Of a stretch of DNA of 64,000 nucleotides, positions 10,953-22,319 are shown one piece after another. The number at the start of each line of letters is the position of its first letter. Position 1 is the stretch's first letter. Source of the stretch: Porodaedalea pini (taxonomy: Eukaryota > Basidiomycota > Agaricomycetes > Hymenochaetales > Hymenochaetaceae); contig NBAY01000017.1 in the NCBI GenBank assembly GCA_002794775.1, forward strand, positions 310,001 to 374,000, in the 5' to 3' direction. Below the pieces are notes generated by a model. It was not told the DNA's origin, ran no database searches, and saw only the letters and a program-made list of their open reading frames with translations. Made by a program: the position numbers and the translations under genes.

Positions 10953-12241
10953 ATGGCTGAACAAAAAGCTCTCTTTCTCCAAACTCCAGTCAATGGCGAG
11001 TGGCGCGTAGGATCCAAGGCCATCCCGAAGCCTGGGCCCGGCGAGCTAGTGGTTAAGATCCATGCGACTGCGTTGAATCCTGTCGATTGGATGATCAGAG
11101 AGTACAACATCATCGTCACTGAGTACCCTGCTGTCCTTGGTGCGGACTCGGCTGGCACAGTAGAGGACGTCGGCGAAGGCGTCCAAGGCTTTGCAAAAGG
11201 TGATGAGGTGTAAGCGTATTTTGGCTCCTACCTTGGGTTTAGACACTGACGCATTGTTGCTCAGAGTTCACGAGGGATACTCTTCGAATGACGAAGCAAC
11301 CTTCCAGCAATACACGGTCGTCCCAGCAGAGATCACAGCTAAAGTCAGTTCGACTCTTCCCACTACCATTTCTTCAACCAAACTAATTTCTTTTTCGATG
11401 TCATTTGGCATATAGCTTCCTTCCAATGTCTCTTTCGACGAAGCTGCATCTATTCCACTCTGCCTTGCTACCGCCGCTGTGGGACTATATGGCGACAGAC
11501 CAGCGGGAGTCTAGAAGTACACGCCTGCCTGGGAGGAAGACAGAGAAGGCAAATATCATGGAAAGCCGATCATTGTTCTAGGCGGATCGACCTCTGTCGG
11601 ACAATATGGTAACAATATGCCTGTACGCATTACTCGCAAGGATCGAATTACTGACTCTCCATCTCTCATAAGTCATCCAGTTGGCAAAGCTCTCTGGTTT
11701 CTCACCTATCATCACTAGTGCCTCACTGCACAACGCAGCTTTCCTCGAATCACTCGGTGCGACACATGTTGTTGACCGCAAGGCGGACGTACCAGGGAAG
11801 GTCGCCGAGATTCTCGGTAGTACGCCCGTCGAGTTGATCTACGACGTAGTCTTAGAGCAAGACACGCAGTCAGGGGTGTGGGACCTGCTCGCACCAGGCG
11901 GCACGCTGATAGCCTTTCGAGCGAAGGTCGACAAGGACAAATACAAAAACAAGACTATCATTGACACCGTGTTTGGAAGCATGCACATCCCAGCTCATCG
12001 GAGCCTTGGTGTAAGCCTTTACAGTAAGCTGACGCGCCTGCTCGAGGATGGGATCATCAAGGTATGGTGGCGGAACTAGCTCCGACGGATCTGATTGCTG
12101 ATATGACATATATGGATATAGCCTAACCGTGTCGAAGTCCTCCCGAACGGCTTGGGTGGGATTCCAGACGGGTTGGAACGCTTGAAGGGGAACAAGGTCA
12201 GCGGAATGAAGCTTATCGCTCGTCCTCTGGAGACTGCCTGA
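10953..12241 (+). pseudogene. Oxidoreductase copy B, interrupted by an in-frame stop
   Basis: The exon structure matches the intact family: 10953-11209, 11265-11343, 11416-11608, 11673-12061 and 12122-12241, with phases 2, 0, 1, 0. In exon 3 the codon at 11512-11514 is TAG where copy F has CAG (GV-Q-KYTPAW), so the protein would stop after about 144 residues, before the NADPH-binding half. All splice sites and the rest of the frame are intact, so inactivation looks recent. It is the near-identical inverted partner of copy F (34142-35430). If translated, the fragment would hold only the GroES-like domain. Sequencing error at one base cannot be excluded. Confidence 0.8.
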
Positions 12242-12856
12242 GTAACTGAAGAGAGAAAGAATGTCGAGAAAGTGGGGTCCTTAAGTTATATTTCGATTGA
12301 TCAGGCGAAAAGGACAATGATGAAAGATTGGCCTTTACCTGCGAATGTGGATTGAGAGAGAAGCTTGTAGTTAGTTGTAAATAATAATACAAATTTGATG
12401 ATTGATTATGAGTCTTTCGGACCCGGTATGAGCGACATAAGCTGCAAACGAGTTGCCGACTCGGAGCGGAAGCCTTGCCAAGCATTAAGTCTGTGAACTG
12501 GACTTAAATGTATAGGAATGCTCTGATGCTCGTAGTGGGAGAAAAATAAGTAAGCACTACATGTTGACCTAGAGCAGAGAATCTTGTGAGTGCCGATGGT
12601 TTGGATCTGAGAGATCGACAGCCTGATTTCACTCAACATTCGTATCACTTCTAAATACCGCTTCCAACTCCTTTCTACAGAAGTTTTTCTTCACAGGTAC
12701 TCAATGTTTTTCTATCAAATAGTGCATTCAAGCTGTGTCCCTCTTAGCTCAGAAAATTTAATGATGTTATATGAGTACATGGAACCCTTACTGGTAGCAA
12801 GTTTCGTTGTCATCATAATCGTCAACTTATACGCTAATTTTTTGTTTGCTTATTAA

Positions 12857-13470
12857 AGCTCTTGCTCCGAAGACGCGGGCGTGGTAAGTGCAGGGCATGA
12901 AAGAATACTGCCGAACTTGAAGTCCGAGTCAGCAAAAAAAAACGCTGGTTCTCCAAGTCCGTGAGCCACTGGCAGGCTTTGAAGATCGCAGAAAAATGAG
13001 GGACGAGGCCCTGTTCCGTCGTAAAATCGGTATCTTGAAGACTCCCAGAGGTTGATCATCAAGATCCAGATAGCTTGTCGTAAGGTAGATGAATGTGGTT
13101 GAGAACCGGCTCTGGGGGAGTCAGCCCATCGGATCGCATTTTCAAGTTAGACTCAGGCTCAACCATGACCATGCTAGTCACATGTGGTGCCATGCCTAAT
13201 ACAGGCACTGTCGTTCTGCGGCCAGATTCAAATGCAAGTCTCCATAAAACGCTCTGCAACTATTATCTAGACCCGAAGATCACGATGTAGACTTTGCCTC
13301 AAGATTTAATGTAGGGAACAAGGAAACCCTATAGAAATTCTGTACCATATGCATGTGATCTCGGGAAGCTTGATCTGAGTTTGAAATGCGAATCGACGCC
13401 TCACGACTCGCGAGTCTGCTGTGCCAATCTGACCGATACCTTTCCCATTACACAAACGGCGCTCGAGGAT
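12857..13470 (+). repeat. Segmental duplication Y, left copy
   Basis: This matches the reverse complement of about 35640-36212. It lies just upstream of the decayed copy C, as its partner lies upstream of copy F, so the ancestral unit was probably Y plus an oxidoreductase gene. Shared stretches include GGTAAGTGCAGG and GAGAACCGGCTCTGGGGGAG. The Y copy at 36 kb overlaps the region in front of the HSP20-like gene. No intact gene is seen here. Confidence 0.65.
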
Positions 13471-13574
13471 GTGGTATTGATGCGCGCGAACAGGGTATCT
13501 TGACCTACGAGGCTTAAAAACAGTCGACCATCTTTTCGTCATTCAAATGACAGTATTAGTGCAGACTTTACAAC

Positions 13575-14746
13575 CCGAGGAGCGGCAAGATCCATGTGGT
13601 CGCGTTGAATCCCCTTGACTGGAAGATTCGTGCTTACAATGTTATGATCAATGACTATCCTTCTGTCCTTGGTTGCGACTGTGCAGTCGCTGTAGAGGTG
13701 ATCGGAAAAGGCGCTCAGGGCTTTATGAATGGTGATGAAGTGTAAGATATCTTATTTGTTGTTCGATGATATGAAACAGAATTGTAATTTCGCAGACTCC
13801 ACCAGGCACCATAGCCGAGTGATAAGGCAGCCTTCCAGTAGTATACCGTCGTACCGGCTGGGGTTACAATCAAAGTGAGCCGCTCTTCTTTCCTTGTACT
13901 GTAGACTTCAAATGGCATCTCGATTATAGCTGCCTTCTGATATCTCCTTCAACGAAGCTGCGTCTGTTCCGCTATGCATTAATATCGCAGCTCTGGGTCT
14001 ATACGGTGATATGCCAACATGTATCCAAAAAATACACCTGCCTGGGAGAGGGTGGAGAAAGCTCGTATCTGGCAAGCCGGTAGTTATTTTCAGAGGGACG
14101 ACTTCCGTCCGACAATAGTCTTGATTCCCGCTGTCCATAATGAAGAAGAAGAAAAACCTGCTCCCTTTTCCCTCTCACAGTCATCCAACTAACGAAGCTT
14201 TCTGTTTCTATCCCTTTCTCACTACGGCTTCGCTGCACAATACCGCTCACCTCGATCACTGGAGGCGAAACTTGCCATCGAACGCAGGCGGATGTGCCTG
14301 CAACGGTTGCAGATCTGCTCGATGGTGCTCCCAATAGAGTTGATATTACGACACGGTCACCGAGAAAGACACGCCGATGCAGGCATAGGACCTACTCGCA
14401 TCGGGCGGGCCGCTCGTAGTTACCCCCTGTGGTTGCATATTGATAAGAGGAAGTACAAAGACAAGACGCTCGTCGACACCGTGTATGGTGAGGTGCATAT
14501 CCCGTTGCATCGGAAGTGCGGCGTGAGCCTGTATAATGAGCTGACGCGATTGCTCGAGGGTGGGTCTGTTGGGGTAACGTGGCTCTTTTCCTTTTGATGG
14601 ATTTTATTGCTGATATAATGTATGTGTATATAGCCTAACCATATCGAAGTCCTTCCGGACAGTCTGATTGGGATTTCGGATGTACTGGAACGCTTGAAGG
14701 ACAACGAAGTCGGTGGAGTCAAGTTTTCCCTCTGGAGACCGTCTGA
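13575..14746 (+). pseudogene. Oxidoreductase copy C, decayed
   Basis: Recognisable pieces of all five exons are present in order: [13 protein letters not shown] and a GDEV|GTAAGA donor (to 13742), a degraded exon 2 with two in-frame stops, an exon 3 remnant with SFNEAASVPL, an exon 4 with several frameshifts, and an exon 5 remnant ending near 14746. The first third of exon 1, with the start codon, is missing. It cannot encode the enzyme. It is the oldest-looking copy apart from the fragment at 49.3 kb. Confidence 0.85.
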
Positions 14747-15413
14747 GTAGTAGGAGAGGGAAGGGATGTTCAGAAATGAGGGGTGCTTTGGCTCTATTTG
14801 AGCTTATACAGAAATTCTGCAGGAACGCCGTTTTCGTATCAAGACTGAGAAATTGTCTCGAAGACGTGATATGGTGGTGTTATGTCTAGATGAGCGGCGA
14901 TGTTCGAAGTCTATCAGTTTTAGGTTTCAAGTATTGACCTTTCTTTCTTCATCCTCTGAACTTGAACTCAGTTCTCAATGCTACTCACTAGTTCACGGAT
15001 ACTCTTTTCGCAGTTAGAGCTGGGCATCAAGTCATATCAATAACCAGCGGTCAGCAGCGCATCCCATTAGAACATTTTGGTGCAAGCATGCGATTTTGCG
15101 CAATCGCACAATCGCCACTAGTACTAAGACATGGTCAAGTGTTTAGAGAAATGCGAATGTTCAAGTTGTGATTCTAATTGCCTGGCCGCCCGCAACTCCT
15201 ACTAGTTACCAAACTACCTTGCTTTAGCTCTCCGCACCGCGTCTTAGCCTGCTGCGTTTGCTTTATCAATGGGGGATATACTTTTTTTACCAGAGAATAC
15301 GTCATCGGACATAATCATTTGCCACGAAGAACACTTCTTCCAGCTAATTGAATCTTAATGCGGAATCGTCGTATGTATCTCGCCGCTTATCCTGACAGAC
15401 TATTTCCATCTTA
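14747..15413. other. Intergenic, upstream of copy D
   Basis: No gene is seen. It contains the element at 15088-15111 shared with the copy A promoter and a TA-rich stretch near 15278-15290 that could serve as core promoter. Confidence 0.5.
15088..15111 (+). promoter_or_regulatory. Upstream element shared with copy A
   Basis: GCATGCGATTTTGCGCAATC lies about 310 bp before the copy D start and matches the element about 340 bp before copy A in the same gene-relative orientation. Confidence 0.35.
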
Positions 15414-16701
15414 ATGTCTCAGCAGAAAGCTCTCTTCCTCTTGACTCCTGTGAATGGCAAGTGGAGCATTGCTAAGAAAGCCATTGCCAAGCCCGGTTTA
15501 GGAGAACTCGTCGTTAAGATTCACGCAACGGCGTTGAACCCGATTGATTGGAAGATTCGTGCGTACAATGTGATAGTGAGGAAGTATCCTGCTATCCTCG
15601 GAACCGACTCTGCTGGCACAGTAGAGGCGGTTGGCAAGGGCGTAAAGGGTTTCGTGGAAGGTGACAAAGTGTAAGCCACATAAGGCGTTGCTCACATTTG
15701 GTGGGATGATGGGAAGCTTAATAAACTCCCATGTGTGCCAAAGTCTTCACCAAGGCTTCTTCACGAACGACAAAGCAACGTTTCAGCAATATACGAATGT
15801 ACCAGCTGAAATTACAGCCAAGGTTAGTACGTGCATTTCATGTTGTCTTCTGACTCGAAGTTCTAATCTCCTTACTTATGTCATGCAGCTTCCACCCAAT
15901 GTCTCGTTTGACGAAGCTGCATCTGTTCCGCTGACTCTAGCGACAGCAGCGTTTGGTCTATATGGCGACAGGCCAACAGGAGTTAAGAAATATACGCCTT
16001 CCTGGGAGGAAGGGGGCGAGGGCTTGTATAACGGGAAGCCTATTGTCGTTTTCGGAGGGTCATCATCCGTTGGGCAGTATGGTAAGAATAGTCATGAAAA
16101 TACTACTTCAACGGTGCTGAATTTTATGGCTAAGTCATTCAATTGGCAAAGCTCTCCGGCTTCTCACCGATCATCACCACTGCCTCAACGCATAATAAGG
16201 AGCACCTGCTGTCGATTGGTGCAACGCATGTAGTTGACCGTACTACGACCGACGTTCCCGGAAAGATCACAAAGGCACTAGGTGGGGCCTCAGTCAAATT
16301 AATCTTCGACGCAATCTCCGCGAAGGATACGCAGACGCAGGCGTGGGACTTGCTCTCTTCTGGTGGACAGCTCGTTCTCGACCTGCCATCGCAGGTCGAT
16401 CAAGAGAAGTACAAAGATAAGACGGTCATTGAATTACAAGGGAATGTGCATCTTCCGGACACGCGCGCGTTCGGCGTGAGCCTTTACAGCAAGCTTACGA
16501 AGATGCTCGGAAACGGGTCTATAAAAGTAAGCTGGTGCGTTTACGGCGCTCAACTCTTGCTAATGAGACGCTTTCGTGTAGCCGAACCGGGTTGAAGTCC
16601 TACCTGGTGGTTTAGCAGGCATTCCAGACGGTTTAGAGCGCCTGAAGAGCGGGAAAGTCAGCGGAACGAAGCTAGTTGCCCGTCCTCAGGAGACTGTCTA
16701 A
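15414..16701 (+). CDS. Medium-chain NADPH-dependent oxidoreductase, copy D
   Basis: Five exons: 15414-15670, 15744-15822, 15889-16081, 16135-16526 and 16582-16701, giving 346 aa with an open frame throughout. Exon lengths match copy A exactly. Motifs seen are [37 protein letters not shown], the nucleotide-binding [35 protein letters not shown] and the family tail [10 protein letters not shown]. The zinc-ligand pattern of classical alcohol dehydrogenases is absent. The likely role is cytosolic NADPH-dependent reduction of a quinone or enone, with the substrate unknown. It faces the decayed copy C and converges with the DUF7918 gene at 17124. By exon lengths and promoter element it is closest to copy A. 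Confidence 0.9.
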
Positions 16702-17123
16702 GCAATCTTCATGGAAATGGAAATGAACAAAGAGGGATTTGAACGAGTAGCGCGCAGTTTCATCAGAAAGGGTGTAATAGTCAATCCCGAAGAAGTTAAT
16801 AAGTTAAAGAAGTCCTTGTCCTTCCTGGTAACGTCCACATTTGTCTTTGTCCGAGCCATCATTATTCTTCGTTCGACGGTCGACCGCGCTGTATTTCCCT
16901 ACAGAGTAGCATCATTGCAACAAGCCACACATACTCTTATGGTGTTCTTCACCTCTGTCTTCAAAAGTTCTGACATTCGGGATGTTAATCTACAACATCT
17001 GCATTTCTTTACTCAGTTCGAATGTGGAAACCATTTATATGAAGGAAAATAATAGAAACCAATACTAAAAGTTGTCAGATCCCTCCATAGTTAAATATAA
17101 TTCGCAGGTTCTCGGCTTTTCCC
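16702..17123. other. Convergent intergenic region
   Basis: This lies between the 3' ends of copy D and the DUF7918 gene. An open frame at 16711-17052 has no recognisable feature and starts 10 bp after the copy D stop; I read it as 3' untranslated sequence. Confidence 0.5.
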
Positions 17124-18627
17124 TCAGGAATCGTTCGCATCCTCCTCCTCCTCCTCCTCCTCCACTGTAAGACCCTCAGGTCCCGGGGATGAGGATGGTG
17201 GTGGAAGATCGATTGAAAGAGAGTTCACGTCCTGAGACGGACCGGTAGACAAAGTACCTTCGTCGTCGCCGGCGAGCATATCGAGCTCCTCTTCCTCTTC
17301 GTTTCCCTCCTTGACAGCGTCTGCGGGCTTGCTGACTGTAGGACTCGCGGGTCTTTCGAAGCCACATGCATCGCCTGGTGGTGAATGTGTCGTACGCGGA
17401 TAGGCATCGTCGGGAGCTTCCCTGTGGTCACCATTGACATCTGCTGATGGGCTACTTTCTGGTAGAACGGGAAACTCGTCCGCCAGAGGCTCCCTCTTAA
17501 CCCTTTTCTTTGATGGAGTCTCCGGGATGTTCGTCCGAGGAGAAGTCGAGCGCCTTGCTGTGGAAGAATCCTAGAAGAAAGGAGCAACGTCTCTTCTTAG
17601 AATCTAGAAGCATAGGACTCGGTGAAGCCTACCTCGTCATCAGAAGAAGACACTTCAATGACATCGTCGTCGATACTCTCATTCGACCGTTTCCTTTCGC
17701 TTTGGACGATCCCTGTCGCTTTTAGCATATCTAAGCCATACAAAAGTCCGGTCGCGTGAGCCAGCGACTGTCTATATTCTTCCGAGTTTCAATCCCAGTG
17801 AAGGAGACGCACCTAGACTTCGGTAACGGAACTCAAAAGTCGCATACGGTCCTGGCTGATTGGGATCGTAGGGCGCAGTAGTAACTCCGACGGTGCGGCC
17901 TTTCTCTACGCGTTTTTCTTCTCCGAAACTATCCTCATTATGAGTAAAGCTCATAAGCGTAGATATGAAGGATTGAAAGAGGAAATAGGTGTAGGCGCAC
18001 TTTGTGCAATGCGCTCCTGCCTTCTTCGCCCGCTCGTGCACAAGGCCATGATTCTTGGCTTCATAACCAGAAAAAGGCACCTCGGCACCGCACCGCACGC
18101 GTGTGATCTCAACCTTGATGACGCCGACGTCACGCAGGGACGCGTCGAATCGGTTCGCGAGAGTATCGTCATCTTCAGATGCGTGAAAAGTTCAGAAACG
18201 CGAGAAAAGCTGAGGCCATAGAACGAGAGGACGACGCACCAGTAAGCGAGAGCTCAGAGAACACGAATGGTTTGATTTTATTCCTTCCAACTTTCACCCC
18301 GACGCGCTCGACGGCCGTTGGGCGCCCTGGGCGGATGATCGCGGACGCGACGTCCTTTCCGTCGACGAAGATGTGCCCAGATGTCGCGATGCGTTTCCCG
18401 CTCTTGTCCTGCCAGTGCACAGAGAACGGCTTTTTGTTTCGCAGAGAAAATGGACGAGAAAGACGCGTCAGTCGCGAGCTAGAGGGTAAGGGATGAAATA
18501 CGCATACCTTGCCCGCGTCGCTCGCGATCCATGCGCTCTTCACGTTGCCTGTGCTTTCTTCGCCGTATACCCGAAGTTGTCTTTCATTGCTGGAGATCCA
18601 GCAGGAAAAGCCCAGGTGGTCGAGCAT
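17124..18627 (-). CDS. DUF7918-domain protein with acidic C-terminal tail
   Basis: Six exons: 18508-18627, 18240-18429, 18001-18172, 17813-17928, 17633-17730 and 17124-17570, for 380 aa. The first five exons form the DUF7918 domain, recognisable by GFSCWISS, ESTGNVKSAWIASDAGK, ATSGHIFVDGK, RPFVFSEL-like KPFVFSELSLTDDDT, and the closing FEFRYRSLDMLKATGIV. The tail is low complexity: ESIDDDVIEVSSSDDE, Ser/Pro-rich sequence, then a run of seven glutamates encoded by a GAG repeat (about 17143-17163) just before the stop. Proteins of this kind are numerous in Agaricomycetes and have no established function; the acidic tail and KKRVKRE patch would suit a nuclear protein, which is inference. The start is the first ATG in the domain-bearing frame. 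Confidence 0.75.
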
Positions 18628-18918
18628 TTTTCTTACTTTGACGCGTTGAATAGCAAGCACGACGCGTCTCGTCTGAAACGCATATGGACGCGTCGCGCCT
18701 AACTTCAAAAGTCTCACGATTTTCTTTTTCTTTTTCTTTCTCACTAGGTAGGCATACAAATTCCAAGCAGGCAAGCAGCTTGATCATATTTTGAACATGG
18801 ACCATAACGAAGATGCACATGCACATTGTAACATAGCCTAATCGGTAACAAAAGTATTCGTACGCCGCACCCTCTGACGGACGCATCCTTACTGAACATA
18901 GGGTTTTCAAGGAGAAAT
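18628..18918. other. Short intergenic region
   Basis: This is the promoter side of the DUF7918 gene and the 3' flank of RPL4. No gene is seen. Confidence 0.5.
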
Positions 18919-20214
18919 TTAAGGAGCGAAGAGCGTGCTGAGGAAGGCCTCGCCGGCAGCAGACTCGGTCTTAGCCTTCGGCTTCTTGGTCGCAGCAGCC
19001 TTCTTGCGACGCTCCTGCTTGACTGTATGGCGAGTTAATGAATAGTAATAGAAAAGACAAGATCGGAACACTTACGCAGCTCCTGCCTGCGGAGAGTCTT
19101 CGCGTAGGGGTTGAGGCGGAAAAGTACGAACTTGTTCGTGAGCGGGTTCTTGTGCTGCGTCCAAGGACGACGGGTGATCTTCGCATTCGCAGGGCGGACG
19201 ACGGACTGGATCTCAGAGCTGTTGATAAGACGGGTAACGTCCGGGTTGGAGATCTTCGCAGTCGGGAGGAAGTAGTCCTTCTTCTGCACGGCAGCGGTAT
19301 CAAAGGTGCCGAAGACCTCGTCGAGGCGAGCGAACGCAGCCTCAGTCCAAATGACGAAACGACCAATGTGTCCACCGGGAGCGAGCTGGAGAAGGTTGAG
19401 GCGGGTCACGTTGACGACCTCGACACCAGGGAGGTTGCGGAATGCCTTGACGATGCCGTTGTCCTCCGAGTAGACGATAAGCGGGCCGCGGCGCTGGCGA
19501 TGACGACGGTTGCGCATCTTGCCCTTGCCAGCACGAAGCTTGCGGGAGGACGAGACCTTCAGCACATCGGCGTACGCGCCAAGCGCGGTGAGGAGCGCGA
19601 CGGCCTCCTTAGTCTTCTTGATCGACTCCGCAGCTGAACCGACCACGAGTGGGACCTCTTCGATCTCCTCGATGCGGTGACCGCGCGCGAGGACCAGCGC
19701 GGGGAGCGCAGAGGCCGCGAGGGCGGAGACAACGGCGAAGCGGCGCTGGTTCTGGTTGACCTTCACGTGCCAGCGGCGCCAGACCTTGGTCGGCGCAAAC
19801 ATACGACCACCACGGCACATGTTACCGAAAGCGGCCTGGCCAGAGCGATGTGTACCCGAGCCGCCAACACGGGGAATACGAGCGACAGCGCGGCCGGTAC
19901 CCCAGGACTCAGCGCTCGTCTGGTGACCGGCCTTCTCACTGACGGCATACGGCTGCCGCTTGTTCTTAGCGATGCTCTCTGGAAAGTTCATTCAGATAAC
20001 ATTCAATTCAGCAGATATCATTGACACTCACTGTGCACCTGCTGAACAACGTCAAGCCTAATCGGTGCCGTGAGGACGGCAGGGAGCGGGAGAGACGTCG
20101 ACGCCTCTAAAAATGACCGAAACACCGTCAATACGCACACCAGTCAATAGCACCGAAGACAACGAGCTCACCACCAGAGACGGAACGAATGTTGACGGTC
20201 GGGCGAGAGGCCAT
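18919..20214 (-). CDS. RPL4: 60S ribosomal protein L4 (uL4)
   Basis: Four exons: 20172-20214, 20032-20106, 19076-19978 and 18919-19022, for 374 aa. The long third exon carries the invariant uL4 core: [90 protein letters not shown] and [20 protein letters not shown]. The C-terminal extension is lysine-rich ([16 protein letters not shown]) as in eukaryotic L4. uL4 is a structural protein of the large subunit whose extended loop lines the peptide exit tunnel. The first exon is tiny (14 codons), typical of fungal ribosomal protein genes. It is divergent from the secreted glycoprotein gene at 20943. Confidence 0.97.
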
Positions 20215-20942
20215 TTTTACGGGTCTTGAGGACGTTGTGAACGACGAGCAGCGAGTATTTCGTATATTCGATTGTGTTGATTTGGATCTGTACAGCGGTA
20301 TGACCAATTATTCTCACGCTGCCTCAGGCCCAGAATCTTTGCTGGGCTCTGGTCTCCGCATTTCATTTAAAATTTCCCACGTAAGTTCAGCACAAATTAG
20401 GCGAAGCAATCGGCTGACAACGCTAGACGACCAGTAACGAGAACCAGGAGCTTCACAGACTGTACTTCCTTTATAGACAGCTTGGCAGTACTAGTATTCT
20501 CTGGCTCTCGCTGTTCAGCAGAAGGCAACCTGTAATCCCAGCTAAATATTGTAGTCGTTATTAATATTAATATTGTCCACATTCATTTATTTACTTCATG
20601 AATTAAATTTCTGGACCTTCTCTGCTTTCTGTGGTGCGGTGCGGTGCCGACGGAGGCTGTGCTTACCAGGGGAAGGCGCGACCACGTGCGCGGAATGCGA
20701 AGCGGCTGGAAGAAGCACGTCACGCTTTGACGCGTAACGCTCGGGTCCCTGCGTACAAACTACAAAAGCCAGCCGCTTGTCGTTTGAGGCTTGGCATCCC
20801 ACTTAGTCCCCCCCTCCTCCTCCCCCCTCCAGGTCGTCCTTCCCCTTCTCGCTGTTGCCTAAGGCATCATCAAACCCCTTACTTGTCGTCTCGCACGTCC
20901 TCCAGTCATTCGTTACTGCTAGTATCTTATATCCTCTTCCAA
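20215..20942. other. Divergent promoter region
   Basis: This 728-bp region separates RPL4 (minus) and the secreted glycoprotein gene (plus). It holds both promoters. A pyrimidine-rich stretch (20800-20900) precedes the plus-strand gene. No coding sequence is recognised. Confidence 0.6.
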
Positions 20943-22319
20943 ATGCATAACTTTGCCCTTACTCCCCTTGCCGTCGCTGTCGCCATTGCGGTCTCCGTCC
21001 ACGCGCAGGATGAGAGCACCTACCCCGCTACCCCGCTCGCGAGCAAGCATTACGCTTACCCCTCCGAGATCGTATGCGATTTCTTTTTCCCGTGGGTTTT
21101 ATTATTATTAACTCTTTTTCCTATACTATCGTCAGCCCTACAAAGTGGACACCGATACCAACCTCGTCCGTGGTACACAAGCCGGTTACAACATCTGTAA
21201 CTCCACGACTGAGGGTCAGAACTCGCTTTGCCAGACGTCCTTCCTTAACCACCTCGATGGTACGCCCTTTTCGAACCTTGTCATGTACTACCTTATAACT
21301 TGGCCTTTTGTCTTAGATTTCTGTCTTTGGGCGCCTTCCAAGCCTAACTCGTTGATTGCCGACACTGAGGGCGAGGAAGTTGCATGGTGCACCAAGCCCG
21401 GCAAGGGCACGCGTATCATCCCCCCGGGCGCTCTCCAAGGCGTCCAGTACATGCGCACGCCTGACTATATCCAAGTCGTCGGTTTCATCGACCAGTCCCA
21501 GATCAACCTCCAGGCTGATGACTCTGGAGGAGAGCTCGACCCCCATGGTGCTGACCTTCGTGGTAATCCCATGGGTAGTATCGTCTATTCGAACGCCTTC
21601 GGCGCCAGCAACGGTGATAACAACACCTACACGCAGGCGATTGAGTGGCACAAGTACGTAGCATATTCTGAAGCATCCTTCTAAAGTGGTTGATTATTGC
21701 TTTTTATCTAGTTTCATGGGTGGCAGTGCATTCTGCTTCAAGGTTTGCGACCCGGCCGGTGCTAACGCTGCCGACTACTGCCAGCACATCTACGACCGTA
21801 TTGGGTGCCAGTACAATGCTCCGAACAATGCGCAGAACGGTACCTTTGAGGCTTGCTTGGGCGATAACCAAGCTTACCCGGGTGTCTACACTTCTGGCGG
21901 TACCGGTACGATTATCGGTTCTAATTTACGGCTTTCAAACATATACGGATACTTATATGCTTATAGTCATGACCTACACGCAGCCGGCCGAGTCGCTTGG
22001 TCCGATCACGTCCATGCCCTACACCGCTGTTGTGCCGGCGTCGTCGAGCTGCACGACCTTCGCGTCTGCTGACCTCTACGCCTCCGCTGCCTCATGGTAT
22101 GCAGCCTCCGTCTCGGGTTACGCGACTAGTTCTGCTTCTGCCTCGAGCAAGACTTCCGGCTCCGGCTCCGCGACGCGCTCTAGCTCATCCGCAGACGCGT
22201 CGGGTTCTTCAAGTGCGGCAAGCATTGGTGCGCGGTCGGTGCTGTCAGGGAACGGCGCTGGTGCTGGCGCGGTGATCGGTTTCATGGGCATACTCGCCGC
22301 GGCCGCGATTATCGCGTAA
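20943..22319 (+). CDS. Secreted, probably GPI-anchored glycoprotein ('macrophage-activating glycoprotein' type)
   Basis: Five exons: 20943-21071, 21136-21259, 21317-21653, 21712-21905 and 21967-22319, for 378 aa. It starts with a signal peptide (hydrophobic ALTPLAVAVAIAVSVHAQ). A cysteine-containing ectodomain of about 260 residues follows, with CLWAPSKPNSLIADTEGEEV, YSNAFGASNGDN and FCFKVCDPAGANAADYCQH. Next is a Ser/Ala/Gly-rich stalk, then a final hydrophobic segment AGAVIGFMGILAAAAIIA at the very C terminus, the arrangement expected for a GPI anchor. NNT/NCST-type N-glycosylation sites occur. I recognise it as a family often annotated in basidiomycetes under the name macrophage-activating glycoprotein; the biochemical role is not known to me. 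It probably acts at the cell wall or outer membrane face. Confidence 0.8.

Larger units (their letters stand above)
10810..12650 (+). repeat. Inverted segmental duplication X, left copy
   Basis: This segment carries copy B with its 5' and 3' flanks. It matches the reverse complement of about 33716-35575 across the promoter, all exons and introns, and roughly 400 bp downstream. The downstream homology includes GCGGAAGCCTTGCCAAGCAT and GAGTGCCGATGGTTTGGATC. The two copies lie about 21 kb apart in inverted orientation. Confidence 0.8.

Noticed and set aside
11512..11514. Rescue of the copy B stop codon by A-to-I RNA editing, known in some fungi.
   Set aside because: Editing TAG would give a Trp codon, not the Gln of the paralogue, and nothing in the sequence supports editing.
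16711..17052. A 113-codon frame just after oxidoreductase copy D.
   Set aside because: It begins 10 bp after the stop codon, has no protein features and fits 3' untranslated sequence.
19038..19637. A 199-codon frame opposite RPL4.
   Set aside because: It is the antisense shadow of a highly biased ribosomal protein exon.
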